Assembly: GCF_019049245.1 (NCBI RefSeq) | Contig: NZ_JAGMUK010000007.1 | Span: 79,887 to 143,886 of the forward strand | From: Streptomyces sp. AC555_RSS877 | Lineage (GTDB): Bacteria > Actinomycetota > Actinomycetes > Streptomycetales > Streptomycetaceae | Direction of reading: 5' to 3' | DNA: 64,000 bases | Part shown: positions 1-8,226 of the stretch, one piece after another | Layout: the number at the start of each line of letters is the position of its first letter | Position numbering within the stretch: position 1 is the stretch's first letter | Position numbers and translations under genes: made by a program | Notes under the pieces: model-generated | What the model saw: only the letters and a program-made list of their open reading frames with translations | Databases searched by the model: none | What the model was told of the DNA's origin: nothing

Positions 1-102
1 GGGTACGACCAGCAGCAGGCCGAACCGCAGGGCGGGCCGGACGACCAGGTCCGGTTCAGGACGCTCCCTCGGTGACAACGAGACTTCCTCACTCTCTCGC
101 AT
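1..102 (-). CDS. Partial protein, N-terminus only (possible membrane protein)
   Basis: This is the first 34 codons of a minus-strand gene that runs off the left edge of the window. The ATG at 100-102 follows a G-rich ribosome-binding stretch about six bases upstream, and its alternative GTG at 106-108 overlaps the stop of the small upstream frame. The visible part is a charged leader (MRESEEVSLSPRERPEPD) followed by the start of a hydrophobic stretch (RFGLLLVV). That fits a membrane or exported protein, but too little is present to name a family. Confidence 0.45.
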   Translation of the reverse strand, partial: MRESEEVSLSPRERPEPDLVVRPALRFGLLLVVP

Positions 103-104
103 GC

Positions 105-320
105 TCACCCCCCGCAGATCTTCCGCAGATTGCTGATCAGCGGGTCGATGGGCGCGGAGCGCATTCCCGGGAGCTTCCCCGTCGCCCAGCTTGTGCCGCC
201 CACCGTCGCCAGGTCGGCTCCGAGCATGTCCCGCGCCCGAGGGAACCACCACATCACGCCGTTGACAAGCCTGCGCAGGTCGGGAATGGGACCGCGTTCG
301 CCCAACGGCAGCAGCGGCAC
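105..320 (-). CDS. Small protein of unknown function, 71 aa
   Basis: A short frame starts with GTG nine bases after the PucR stop, with an AGGGG ribosome-binding site at good spacing, and ends overlapping the next gene's possible GTG start. It contains a Trp-rich stretch (NGVMWWFPRARD) and a C-terminus ending in LRKICGG. I do not recognise the family. Position and coupling suggest it is translated as the middle gene of a three-gene minus-strand unit. It could instead be the remnant C-terminus of a larger decayed protein. Confidence 0.4.
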   Translation of the reverse strand: MPLLPLGERGPIPDLRRLVNGVMWWFPRARDMLGADLATVGGTSWATGKLPGMRSAPIDPLISNLRKICGG

Positions 321-329
321 AGCCAGCCC

Positions 330-1589
330 CTAGGCCACCGTCCGCAAGCCGCCCGCCACCGTCGGGCTCGTCCCCCGCACCACCCGGTGCGCGCAGGCCG
401 CCGTCAGGAGTTCGCCCAGCAGGTCCGGGTCGCCGATCTCCAGCCCGAGCAAGGACTCGATCCGCTCCAGCCGCTGGTAGAGGGACTGCCGGCCGATGTG
501 CAGCAGGGCGGCCGTGCGGGTGGGTGAGCAGCCGTGCCGCAGGTGGACCTCCAGGGTGCGGACGAGGTCGCTGGGGTGGGCCGCCTCCCAGGCCAGCAGC
601 GGGCCCAGGGCGTGCTGGACCAGCCCGGCGAGCCGCTCCCGGTTGGCGTCCACGCCACCCCGGGTCAGCTCCCGTTCCAGGGCGAGGGCGCGCGAGGACG
701 TGACCAGCGCGCCGTCCGGTACGCCCGGTTCGGCGGCCGGCACGGTCAGCGCGAGCTCCAGCGTCGTACGGGCCGCACGCAGCGTGTCGCTCCAGCGCAG
801 CCGGCCTCCACCGGCGGCGACGGCGTGCCCGACCGCGACGGTCAGGCCGGGCTCGGCGGCCGTACGGAAGGCGTCCTGGACGGCCCGTACCGGGTCGCCG
901 GCACGCGAGCCGGGCAGTGACAGCAACGCCAGTACGTCCCCCGGGAACGTCGCCCGGAGCACCCCCGCCCCGCCGAGCAGCCGTACCGCACGGTCCACGG
1001 TGCTCACGTCCCGCGTGCCGTGCAGGGACACCCCCAGCAGGCGGGCGCCGGGGCCCGGGTGGAACCCGGCCAGCGCCGCCCGCGCCTCCACCTCGGGCTG
1101 ATTCAGTGCCGCCCGGTCGGCCAGGTCCGCGAGCAGCGCGGCCGTGTGGTCGTCGCCCCACGGCCGTACCACCGACCGCCCGGACAGGCCCCGGGCCACG
1201 ATCGCCCGGTTCGCGGCCTCCGTGATCCGTACGAAGGGCACGACCCGGTGCAGGGCCAGCAGCGGCAGCCCCACGCGGCGGGCCTCGTCGGTCACCTCGG
1301 CCGGCATCGACGGCAGCGACCGCCCCACCTCCACCGCGAGCCCGGCCGCGTCCCGTGCCGCCAGCTCACGCACGTACCGCCGCCGGACCTCCTCGCCCGC
1401 GTCCGTCAGCCCGAAGCCGTTGGTCAGCAGCAGCTCACCGCCGTCCAGGAAGTTCGCGCCCTCGTACACCTCGCTGGAGTGCACCCAGCGCACCGGGCGG
1501 TCCAGGGCGCTCTCACCTGCCAGCAGTTCGGGCTCGGCGGCCCGCACCGGGTCCAGCTCCAGGATGTCGCGGAGGGTGAGTGCGGGCAC
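330..1589 (-). CDS. PucR family transcriptional regulator
   Basis: This 419-aa cytoplasmic regulator has an N-terminal PucR sensory domain (from about residue 3, TLRDILELDPV, with the typical EVYEGANFLDGGELLLTNG segment) and a C-terminal PucR helix-turn-helix (TLEVHLRHGCSPTRTAALLHIGRQSLYQRLERIE). PucR proteins control purine catabolism and related nitrogen-scavenging genes. The GTG at 1587-1589 is preceded by GGAGG six bases upstream; earlier in-frame codons lack this. It is divergent from the deaminase/oxygenase pair about 100 bp away, so those genes are its obvious target. The effector is not evident from the sequence. Confidence 0.9.
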   Translation of the reverse strand: MPALTLRDILELDPVRAAEPELLAGESALDRPVRWVHSSEVYEGANFLDGGELLLTNGFGLTDAGEEVRRRYVRELAARDAAGLAVEVGRSLPSMPAEVTDEARRVGLPLLALHRVVPFVRITEAANRAIVARGLSGRSVVRPWGDDHTAALLADLADRAALNQPEVEARAALAGFHPGPGARLLGVSLHGTRDVSTVDRAVRLLGGAGVLRATFPGDVLALLSLPGSRAGDPVRAVQDAFRTAAEPGLTVAVGHAVAAGGGRLRWSDTLRAARTTLELALTVPAAEPGVPDGALVTSSRALALERELTRGGVDANRERLAGLVQHALGPLLAWEAAHPSDLVRTLEVHLRHGCSPTRTAALLHIGRQSLYQRLERIESLLGLEIGDPDLLGELLTAACAHRVVRGTSPTVAGGLRTVA

Positions 1590-1688
1590 GGGAACCTCCG
1601 GGGCACTGACAGTTCGTCCGGCTACGGGATGCCCGGAGAGTACTTTCCGCACGTTGCCCTCGTGTTTCCGCCACAGGAGAGTGAAGCC

Positions 1689-2147
1689 ATGGACCCTTTG
1701 GATCAGGCGACGGCCCGCAGCTGGCTCGCCACCGCCGTCGCGGAGGCCCGCGCCGGGCTCGCCGAGGGCGGCATCCCGATCGGCGCCGCCCTCTACGGCA
1801 CCGACGGCACCCTGCTCGGCCGCGGCCACAACCGCCGCGTCCAGGACGACGACCCCTCGACGCACGCGGAGACGGCCGCCTTCCGGAACGCGGGACGGCA
1901 GCGGTCGTACCGCGGTACGACGATGGTGACCACCCTCTCCCCGTGCTGGTACTGCTCCGGACTGGTCCGCCAGTTCGGCATCTCGCGGGTCGTCGTCGGC
2001 GAGGCGGCCACCTTCCACGGCGGCCACGACTGGCTGGCGGAGCACGGCGTGCAGATCGTGCTCCTGGACGATCCCGAGTGCGTCGAGATGATGCGCGACT
2101 TCATCAAGAACAACCCGGCACTGTGGAACGAGGACATCGGTGAGTAA
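1689..2147 (+). CDS. Cytosine deaminase-like nucleobase deaminase (yeast Fcy1 type)
   Basis: This is a 152-aa zinc-dependent deaminase of the CDA fold. The zinc/catalytic motif is H59-A-E61, and the PCxxC motif is C86/C89 (SPCWYC). The C-terminal RDFIKNNPALWNEDIGE closely resembles the end of yeast cytosine deaminase, as does the internal VVVGEAATFHGG. The likely reaction is hydrolytic deamination of cytosine or a related base such as a pterin or purine. It overlaps the downstream oxygenase gene by eight bases, so the two are translationally coupled, and it lies divergent to a PucR regulator. True substrate is uncertain. Confidence 0.85.
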   Translation: MDPLDQATARSWLATAVAEARAGLAEGGIPIGAALYGTDGTLLGRGHNRRVQDDDPSTHAETAAFRNAGRQRSYRGTTMVTTLSPCWYCSGLVRQFGISRVVVGEAATFHGGHDWLAEHGVQIVLLDDPECVEMMRDFIKNNPALWNEDIGE

Positions 2148-3105
2148 GCCCCGCATCCCCACGATCGACCTGAAGCCCTGGGTCGAAGGCACCCCCGACA
2201 CCCGCGCCGAGATCGCCCGTACCGTCGACGAGGCCCTCCAGACCGCCGGGTTCCTGCTGGTCACCGGGCATGGGGTGGACCCTGCCCTGCGGTCCGGGAT
2301 CCGGGAGGCGGCGCGGGCGTTCTTCCGGATGCCGGTCGACGTCAAGCAGCCGTACGCGGCGAAGGTCGGCGGGCGCGGCTGGCTCGGGCCGGGCGCGGAG
2401 GCCAACGGGTATTCGGAGGGGACGGAGACCCCGCCGGACCTGAAGGAGTCGTTGACGTTCGCGACGCACGAGCACTTCGAGGACCCCGTGATCGACGCGG
2501 AGTGGGCGGCGCCGAACGTCTGGCCTGCCGAGGTGCCGGAACTGCGGGAACTCTGCGAGGAGTACCTGGCGCGGATGGCCGGCCTGGAGAAGGAGCTGCT
2601 GTCCCTGCTGGGCGAGGCGCTCGGGCTCGACGCCGGGTTCTTCTCGAAGCACATGGACCGTCCGACGTACGGCTTCAACATCAACTGGTATCCGGGGACG
2701 GAGGTCGTCGGTGAGCCGCAGCCGGGCCAGTTCCGGATCGGCCCGCACACCGACTTCGGGACGGTGACGATCCTCGACCGGCAGGCCGGCAAGGGCGGAC
2801 TGCAGGTCTGGACGGAGCAGGGCGGCTGGGAGGACGCGCCCTTCGACCCGGAGGCGTTCACCGTCAACGTCGGTGACCTGCTGGCCCGTTGGACCGGAGA
2901 CCGCTGGCGTTCGGGACGGCACCGCGTGCTGCCCCCGCCGGCCGACGCGCCCGCCGAGGAGCTGATGTCCCTCGTCTACTTCGGCGAGTGCACGCCGGGC
3001 ACGCTGGTGGAGTCGCTGCCCGCGCCGGTGGGACGGGTGGCGTACGAGCCCGTCGACTCGCACGTGTACCTGCGGGCGAAGCTGGACTCGATCACCGTAG
3101 CCTGA
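2140..3105 (+). CDS. Isopenicillin N synthase-like non-haem iron oxygenase
   Basis: This 321-aa protein has the DIOX_N-type N-terminal half (VTGHGVDPALR around 41-51) and the double-stranded beta-helix core with iron ligands H203, D205 (GPHTDFG) and H261 (SGRHRV). The family uses Fe(II) and usually 2-oxoglutarate to hydroxylate or desaturate small molecules; thymine-7-hydroxylase is a relative. At the place where the family has an Arg-x-Ser co-substrate motif it reads Leu275-Met-Ser277, which is unusual. The GTG start overlaps the end of the deaminase gene. Context with PucR and a base deaminase suggests nucleobase metabolism, but this is inference. Confidence 0.85.
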   Translation: MSKPRIPTIDLKPWVEGTPDTRAEIARTVDEALQTAGFLLVTGHGVDPALRSGIREAARAFFRMPVDVKQPYAAKVGGRGWLGPGAEANGYSEGTETPPDLKESLTFATHEHFEDPVIDAEWAAPNVWPAEVPELRELCEEYLARMAGLEKELLSLLGEALGLDAGFFSKHMDRPTYGFNINWYPGTEVVGEPQPGQFRIGPHTDFGTVTILDRQAGKGGLQVWTEQGGWEDAPFDPEAFTVNVGDLLARWTGDRWRSGRHRVLPPPADAPAEELMSLVYFGECTPGTLVESLPAPVGRVAYEPVDSHVYLRAKLDSITVA

Positions 3106-3215
3106 ATCGTCGGGACGGGTCGAGAGTTTCGTAACACAACGGACATCACCGGGTCTGGCCCGCACCAACTCCCTCTCCTTACCCTGAGGTTGGAGTCTCT
3201 GGGGGGAGAGATGCG

Positions 3216-5327
3216 GTGGGCAGACCGTTGCACGGGCGCGGGGCGCTGTTCGACACCGATCCGGCCGGCCTTGCTCCGCGGCTCGTGGGCCTGCGTCCGC
3301 ATCAGCACCGGGCCACTGCCGTGGAGCATCCGAAGGAGCTGCCCTTCGTGCTGCTGACCGGGGGGCGCGGGCTCGGCAAGAGTGCGGTGCTCGGCGAGTT
3401 GCGGGACGCCTACAAGGGGCACACACCGGTCGCGTCGATCGACTGCGAGGACGTCCAGTTCGCGAGGCCGACCGGGGGGCGGCCCCTGGAGGCCTGGTCG
3501 CCGGTGTCGCAGGCGCTGCTGGTCGTCGCCGAGCAGCTGGCCGAGCCGGTGACCGGGGCCGGGCGGATCGCGTTCCCGCGGCTGATGTCGGGTCTGGTCG
3601 CGGTCGCGGCGGGCGGCTGGGACGACGCGGACTCCGAGCGGATCCGGCGCGAGGTGGAGCGGATCCTGCTGCTGAACGAGGGCGGGTCGTGGGTCGCCGG
3701 GTTCGCGGGGCGGATGGCCGGCCGGGTCACCGCCAACGTCGTCGCGGCGGTGAGCGGCACCGGGCCGCTCGTGGCGTCGGCGATCGAGGCGACCCTGGAG
3801 TCCTTCTCCGACAGTTTCGTCAACCGGCGCCAGCAGCGCGCCTCCGCCTGGTGGCGCGACTACCCGAACGCGGGCGGCGACGCCCGGCGCGGGCTGATCC
3901 TGCTGTCCGGGCACTTCCGGGCCGGCGGCACCTCCCGGGAGCACGCCGAGCGGTATCTCGTACGGGCGCTGCTCGCCGACCTGGCCGACGCGTACGCGGG
4001 GGTGCTGCCGCGGATGCAGCGGCTGGGGCGGCCCCTCGTGCTCATCGACAACGCGCACCAAGCCCCCGGTCCCGGCCTGGCCGACGCCATACTGCGCGAC
4101 CGCGCCGGCGGGATCGCCGACCAGGTCGTGTTCGTCGGCGGTCTGCGCGGCACCGACCGCCCGGTCCTGCGCAGCGCCGTCCGGCGGACCCTGGCGGAGG
4201 TCGCGCGGCGCGGCGACTGGGCGCCGGACCCGGCGGCCCCGTCGTCCCGGGCGCTGCTGGTGGCGCTGCCGCCGCTGAGCCCGGACGACACCCTGCACCT
4301 GGTGGGCGCCGCCTGCGCACAGGCTGCGGTGCCGCCCCAACTGCCGTACGCCATCCACCGGCTGACCGGCGGCAACCCGCTGGGGATCGTCCACCTGGCC
4401 GACTCCGCCGCGCAGAACCTGCCGGGCGCCGCCTCCCTCGGGGAACTGCTGACCGCGGACGTACGGCTGGACGACGACCGCGACGGGCGGCCCACCTATC
4501 TCGAACTCCTCGACCGGCTGGTGCCCGCCGACCGGCTGGACGAGCTGACCGTGCTGGCCGCCGCGCACGACCACGCCTCGGCCTGCGCGCTCGCCGAGGC
4601 GCTTCTGCCGGACGACTTCGGCCCGGCGGACGTGCGGGCGCTGGAGACCCGGCTGGTGGCGGAGGGGCTGCCGGAGGTGCCGGGCCGGTTCGTCGGGGAC
4701 TTCTTCGTACGGACCCTGCTGTTGCTGCGGCTGCACCACCGGGACCCGGACCACGGGCAGTGGCGGCAGGCGCACGAGACGCTGATCCGCTACTACGCGC
4801 ACGCGGCCGACGACGACGATCCGGCCCGCGCCCGCTACCGGCTGCACCACGAACTCGCGCTGGGTGGCGCGGAGTCGGCGGTGGCGTACCTGCGTGACAC
4901 GTTCCCCGCTCTGGACATCCGCGTCTGGCTGCGGTCGCTGCGGTTCATCGCGTCGGCGCCCTACTTCCACGCCCACGACCCCGAGGGCCACGACTTCGCC
5001 GGAGCCGGACGGGACGACCGGCGGGCGGCGGTCGCGCTCGGGCGTACGGACGCCGGGCAGGTCGTGCCGGAGGGTGCGGACGCCGTCCTGCACCTGCGCA
5101 TACGGCGGCTGCTGCACGCCGTGTGGCAGCTGACCGACCCGCTCGCGCTGCCCGACGCGAAGGTGTGCGACCGGCTGCGGTTCGAGCTGGAGCAGCTGTC
5201 CAACCTGCGGCCGGCGGGCAACGCGCTGCTGTGGCGCGCCTCGCGGGACTGGCCCGAGGACGCCCTCGCCGGGCGGGCGTTGCGCGTCCCGGACGACGAC
5301 GAGGACGAAGCGGACGGGGAGGCGTGA
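3216..5327 (+). CDS. P-loop NTPase, STAND-like, coupled to a receptor-like gene
   Basis: This 703-aa soluble protein has a Walker A motif at about 49-56 (GGRGLGKS), a Walker B-like strand at about 272-280 with D278 (RPLVLIDNAH), and a TGGNPLG motif at about 383-389. The GNPL-type motif is typical of STAND and related AAA-type signalling ATPases. The C-terminal third is helical and Arg/Leu-rich without a recognised domain. The GTG start follows a GGGGGGAGAG ribosome-binding site. Its TGA overlaps the ATG of the next gene (ATGA), a binding-protein-like membrane protein, implying a paired function. I cannot name a specific family. Confidence 0.75.
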   Translation: MGRPLHGRGALFDTDPAGLAPRLVGLRPHQHRATAVEHPKELPFVLLTGGRGLGKSAVLGELRDAYKGHTPVASIDCEDVQFARPTGGRPLEAWSPVSQALLVVAEQLAEPVTGAGRIAFPRLMSGLVAVAAGGWDDADSERIRREVERILLLNEGGSWVAGFAGRMAGRVTANVVAAVSGTGPLVASAIEATLESFSDSFVNRRQQRASAWWRDYPNAGGDARRGLILLSGHFRAGGTSREHAERYLVRALLADLADAYAGVLPRMQRLGRPLVLIDNAHQAPGPGLADAILRDRAGGIADQVVFVGGLRGTDRPVLRSAVRRTLAEVARRGDWAPDPAAPSSRALLVALPPLSPDDTLHLVGAACAQAAVPPQLPYAIHRLTGGNPLGIVHLADSAAQNLPGAASLGELLTADVRLDDDRDGRPTYLELLDRLVPADRLDELTVLAAAHDHASACALAEALLPDDFGPADVRALETRLVAEGLPEVPGRFVGDFFVRTLLLLRLHHRDPDHGQWRQAHETLIRYYAHAADDDDPARARYRLHHELALGGAESAVAYLRDTFPALDIRVWLRSLRFIASAPYFHAHDPEGHDFAGAGRDDRRAAVALGRTDAGQVVPEGADAVLHLRIRRLLHAVWQLTDPLALPDAKVCDRLRFELEQLSNLRPAGNALLWRASRDWPEDALAGRALRVPDDDEDEADGEA

Positions 5328-6898
5328 TGGCGGGGAGCGGTGCGGGCGGGGGTTCGGGCAGAGGCTTCGGCACCCGGCTGCGTGAGGGGATCTGGGAGAT
5401 ACCGCTGCGCCGCTGTCTCGCCCTGCTGGTCGCCGCCGCGGTGGTGGCCGGGCTGGTCCTCGGCGTCCGGGTGCTCGCGCACGACGACCGGTCCTGCGCG
5501 GCCGGGGTGGTCCGGCCCGAGGGCAGCGACGAGTGCGTGGGCGTGTCGGCGACGGACTACTACTTCGGCCGGCCCCAGCTGCGGGAGACCGTCAGGGCGA
5601 TCGACCGGGAGAACAGGTCGCTCAAGGCGGACAGCTATGTCACCGTCGCCCTGCTCGAACCCTTCACCTCGACCGACGCCGACAACCTCGGGGACGTCCT
5701 GCACGAGTTGCAGGGCGCGTATCTGGCCCAGTACCAGGCCAACCACAAGTCGGCCGGGCAGACCCCGGCGATCCGGCTGGTGCTGGCCAACCCCGGGGCG
5801 ACCGGCGCCCACTGGGAGCACACGGTCGACCAGCTGGAGAAGATGACCGAGGGCCCGGACCGGCTGCGGGCGGTGACCGGGGTGGGGCTGAGCACCGAGA
5901 ACAACAAGAAGGCGGTCGCCGAGCTGACCCGGCGCGGGATTCCGGTGATCGGCTCCTCCATCACAGCCGACGACCTCGCCAACGGTCAGGACGGCACCGA
6001 TCCCTTCCCGGGGCTGGCCCGGGTCTCCCCCACCAACACCGACGAGGCCCGCGCGCTCGCCTCCTTCGCCAAGGTGACCGCGGGCAACGCGCTGCTGGTG
6101 TACGACAAGCCGGGCGACCCGTACACGACGACGCTGCAGAAGTCGTTCGCCGACCTCATCAAGGGCTCGCCGTACGAGCCGCAGCCCTTCACCCCGCCCG
6201 ACGACCGCAGCCAGGAGGGCACCACCGCCAACACGTTCCGGCAGATCACCCACCTGGTGTGCGACACGGCTCCGGACACCGACACCATCCTGTTCGCCGG
6301 ACGCCACACCCAGCTGCGGCAGTTCATCAACGCGCTCGGCGGGCGCGGCTGCCAGGACCGCAGGTTCACGCTGCTGACCGGCGACGAGGGCTCCTACCTG
6401 ACCGGCGACAAGGACCTCGACCGCAGCGCCCTCACGCACAACCTGTCCGTGCGCTACACCGCCCTCGCCCACCCGGACGCCTGGACGAAGGACCCGGCGA
6501 AGACGGGCGGCTCGGCGCAGGGCGCGAGCGTCCTGAACGGTCTGCTCGCGAGCAGCAAGCGCGAGCCGGTCGGCCCGATCGGCCCGATCACCCTGTCGGA
6601 CGGCCAGCTGATCATCGCTTACGACGCCATGCAGCTGGCCGTCAAGGGCATCCGCGAGGCCACCCCCGACGGCGAGGTGGTCCCGCCGCTCGCCGATGTC
6701 GGCCTGCAGTGGCCGCAGGTCAAGGGCTCGCTGAAGGTGAGCGGGGCGAGCGGCTGGATCTGCCTGGACGTGCACGGCAACCCGTACGACAAGGCCGTAC
6801 CGGTGGTGGAGGTGACCCCGCAGGGCGCCAACCGTTTCGTGAGGATCGCCTGGCCGGAGGGAAAGCCGCCGGCGGAGGAGTGCCTGCCGCCGTCGTAG
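5327..6898 (+). CDS. Membrane-anchored periplasmic-binding-protein-like receptor
   Basis: This 523-aa protein has a short basic cytoplasmic N-terminus, one transmembrane helix at about 31-50 (CLALLVAAAVVAGLVLGVRV), and a long extracytoplasmic region. That region resembles type I periplasmic binding proteins of the branched-chain amino acid type, with alternating Rossmann-like halves (VTVALLEPF, RGIPVIGSSI, ALLVYDKPGDPY). There is no lipobox and no ABC permease or transport ATPase nearby, so a transporter role is unlikely. The ATG overlaps the stop of the upstream NTPase gene. I infer a ligand-sensing receptor working with that NTPase; the ligand is unknown. Confidence 0.7.
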   Translation: MAGSGAGGGSGRGFGTRLREGIWEIPLRRCLALLVAAAVVAGLVLGVRVLAHDDRSCAAGVVRPEGSDECVGVSATDYYFGRPQLRETVRAIDRENRSLKADSYVTVALLEPFTSTDADNLGDVLHELQGAYLAQYQANHKSAGQTPAIRLVLANPGATGAHWEHTVDQLEKMTEGPDRLRAVTGVGLSTENNKKAVAELTRRGIPVIGSSITADDLANGQDGTDPFPGLARVSPTNTDEARALASFAKVTAGNALLVYDKPGDPYTTTLQKSFADLIKGSPYEPQPFTPPDDRSQEGTTANTFRQITHLVCDTAPDTDTILFAGRHTQLRQFINALGGRGCQDRRFTLLTGDEGSYLTGDKDLDRSALTHNLSVRYTALAHPDAWTKDPAKTGGSAQGASVLNGLLASSKREPVGPIGPITLSDGQLIIAYDAMQLAVKGIREATPDGEVVPPLADVGLQWPQVKGSLKVSGASGWICLDVHGNPYDKAVPVVEVTPQGANRFVRIAWPEGKPPAEECLPPS

Positions 6899-6905
6899 GA
6901 CCGGC

Positions 6906-6947
6906 GAAGGCCGGCTCCCATGACTCAGTCACGGAGAACCGGCCTTC
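6906..6947. terminator. Bidirectional terminator between convergent genes
   Basis: GAAGGCCGG at 6906-6914 pairs with CCGGCCTTC at 6939-6947. Inner CTCC/GGAG and the palindrome TGACTCAGTCA extend the stem. It separates the receptor-like gene from convergent resC. Confidence 0.7.
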
Positions 6948-6963
6948 ACCGTAAGGGAGTCGG

Positions 6964-8040
6964 TCACACGCCCGCGTAGGAGTGCTTTCCGCTCACGAAG
7001 ATGTTGACGCCGTAGTAGTTGAACAGCCAGCAGCCGAACGCGAGCAGCGCCAGGTAGGCGGCCTTGCGGCCCTTCCAGCCGGCGGTGGCGCGGGCGTGCA
7101 GGTAGCAGGCGTAGGCGACCCAGGTGATGAACGCCCAGGTCTCCTTGGGGTCCCAGCCCCAGTAGCGGCCCCAGGCGTCGCCCGCCCAGATGGCGCCCGC
7201 GATGATCGTGAACGTCCACAGCGGGAAGACTGCCGCGTTGACGCGGTAGGAGAACTTGTCCAGCGACGCCGAGGCGGGCAGCCGCTCCAGGAACGAGGTG
7301 GCGAACTGGCCGGGCTTTCCGCCGCTCGCCAGCTTGTTCTCGTACGAGTCCCTGAACAGGTAGAGGATCGTGCTGACGGCGCCCACGTAGAAGACCGCGC
7401 CGCACAGGATCGCGGTCGAGACGTGGATGTACAGCCAGTACGAGTGGAGGGCGGGAACCAACTGGTCGCTGGCGGTGTACAAGACGGTGACGGCGATGCC
7501 GAGATCGAGGAGGACCGTCGTGATCAGGAACAGGCCGAGCCAGCGCACGTTCTTCTTCAGCGCGAGCAGCGTGAGGTACACGCCGACGGCGACCGTCGAG
7601 AAGGTGATGTTGAACTCGTACATGTTGCCCCAGGGAGCCCGCTCCACCGAGGCCGCTCGGGCGACGACCCCGCCCAGCTCGATGAGGAACGCGAGCACCG
7701 TGAGGGACACCGCGACACGCCCGTAGAGGTCACCCTGCGCGTCGCCACCGTGCGCGCCGGGCCCGTCGGGCACGTCACGCGCACCGGCCGCGGCCCGCAC
7801 GACCACCTTCGGCCGCTCCAGTACGGCGGTCGAACCGCCCTTCTGCACGGTGACGTCCGGTGCCTTCGTCTCCGTCCGGGAGGTGAGCGCCGCGGCGGTA
7901 CGGCCGATCTTGCTGCGGCCACCGAAGATCCATTCGGTGATGTACGCGAAGAAGGCGAGGGTGTAGACGGCCATCGCGGAGTAGATCAGCGTGTTGCTGA
8001 GGTTCGCGAGGTTTTCGTTGGTGGCGGCGGCGAGTGTCAC
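6964..8040 (-). CDS. resC: Cytochrome c biogenesis protein ResC/CcsB
   Basis: This 358-aa polytopic membrane protein belongs to the CcsA/CcsB family, the haem-handling half of the system II cytochrome c synthase. The signature WGRYWGWDPKETWAFITW motif lies near residue 300, flanked by transmembrane helices. An N-terminal helix and a roughly 90-residue cytoplasmic linker (EAVRTRTETKAPDV region) precede the core. The GTG start at 8038-8040 has a GGAG seven bases upstream. It is the last gene of the resA-ccdA-resB-resC run. It delivers haem to the outer face of the membrane for attachment to CXXCH apocytochromes. Confidence 0.93.
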   Translation of the reverse strand: MTLAAATNENLANLSNTLIYSAMAVYTLAFFAYITEWIFGGRSKIGRTAAALTSRTETKAPDVTVQKGGSTAVLERPKVVVRAAAGARDVPDGPGAHGGDAQGDLYGRVAVSLTVLAFLIELGGVVARAASVERAPWGNMYEFNITFSTVAVGVYLTLLALKKNVRWLGLFLITTVLLDLGIAVTVLYTASDQLVPALHSYWLYIHVSTAILCGAVFYVGAVSTILYLFRDSYENKLASGGKPGQFATSFLERLPASASLDKFSYRVNAAVFPLWTFTIIAGAIWAGDAWGRYWGWDPKETWAFITWVAYACYLHARATAGWKGRKAAYLALLAFGCWLFNYYGVNIFVSGKHSYAGV

Positions 8041-8226
8041 CTCAGCGCTCCTTCGATGGATATCCCGGCAACGTGCGCTCGGGCGGCGAGATCTGCAGGT
8101 AGCGGGTGTTCGTGTTCACCGGGCTGGTTTCAACCCGGCTGGCGTTGATCGTGGAAGACCTGGAGGGCCGCTGGTCCGCCGGGCGGCGTGAGCCAGGAAT
8201 CTCCCTTGTTCCGCGCGGGAGAGGAT

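Noticed and set aside
3131..3175. CGTAAC near 3131 as a possible sigma BldN promoter
   Set aside because: No CGTTGA-like element at the right distance; only the -35-like half is present.
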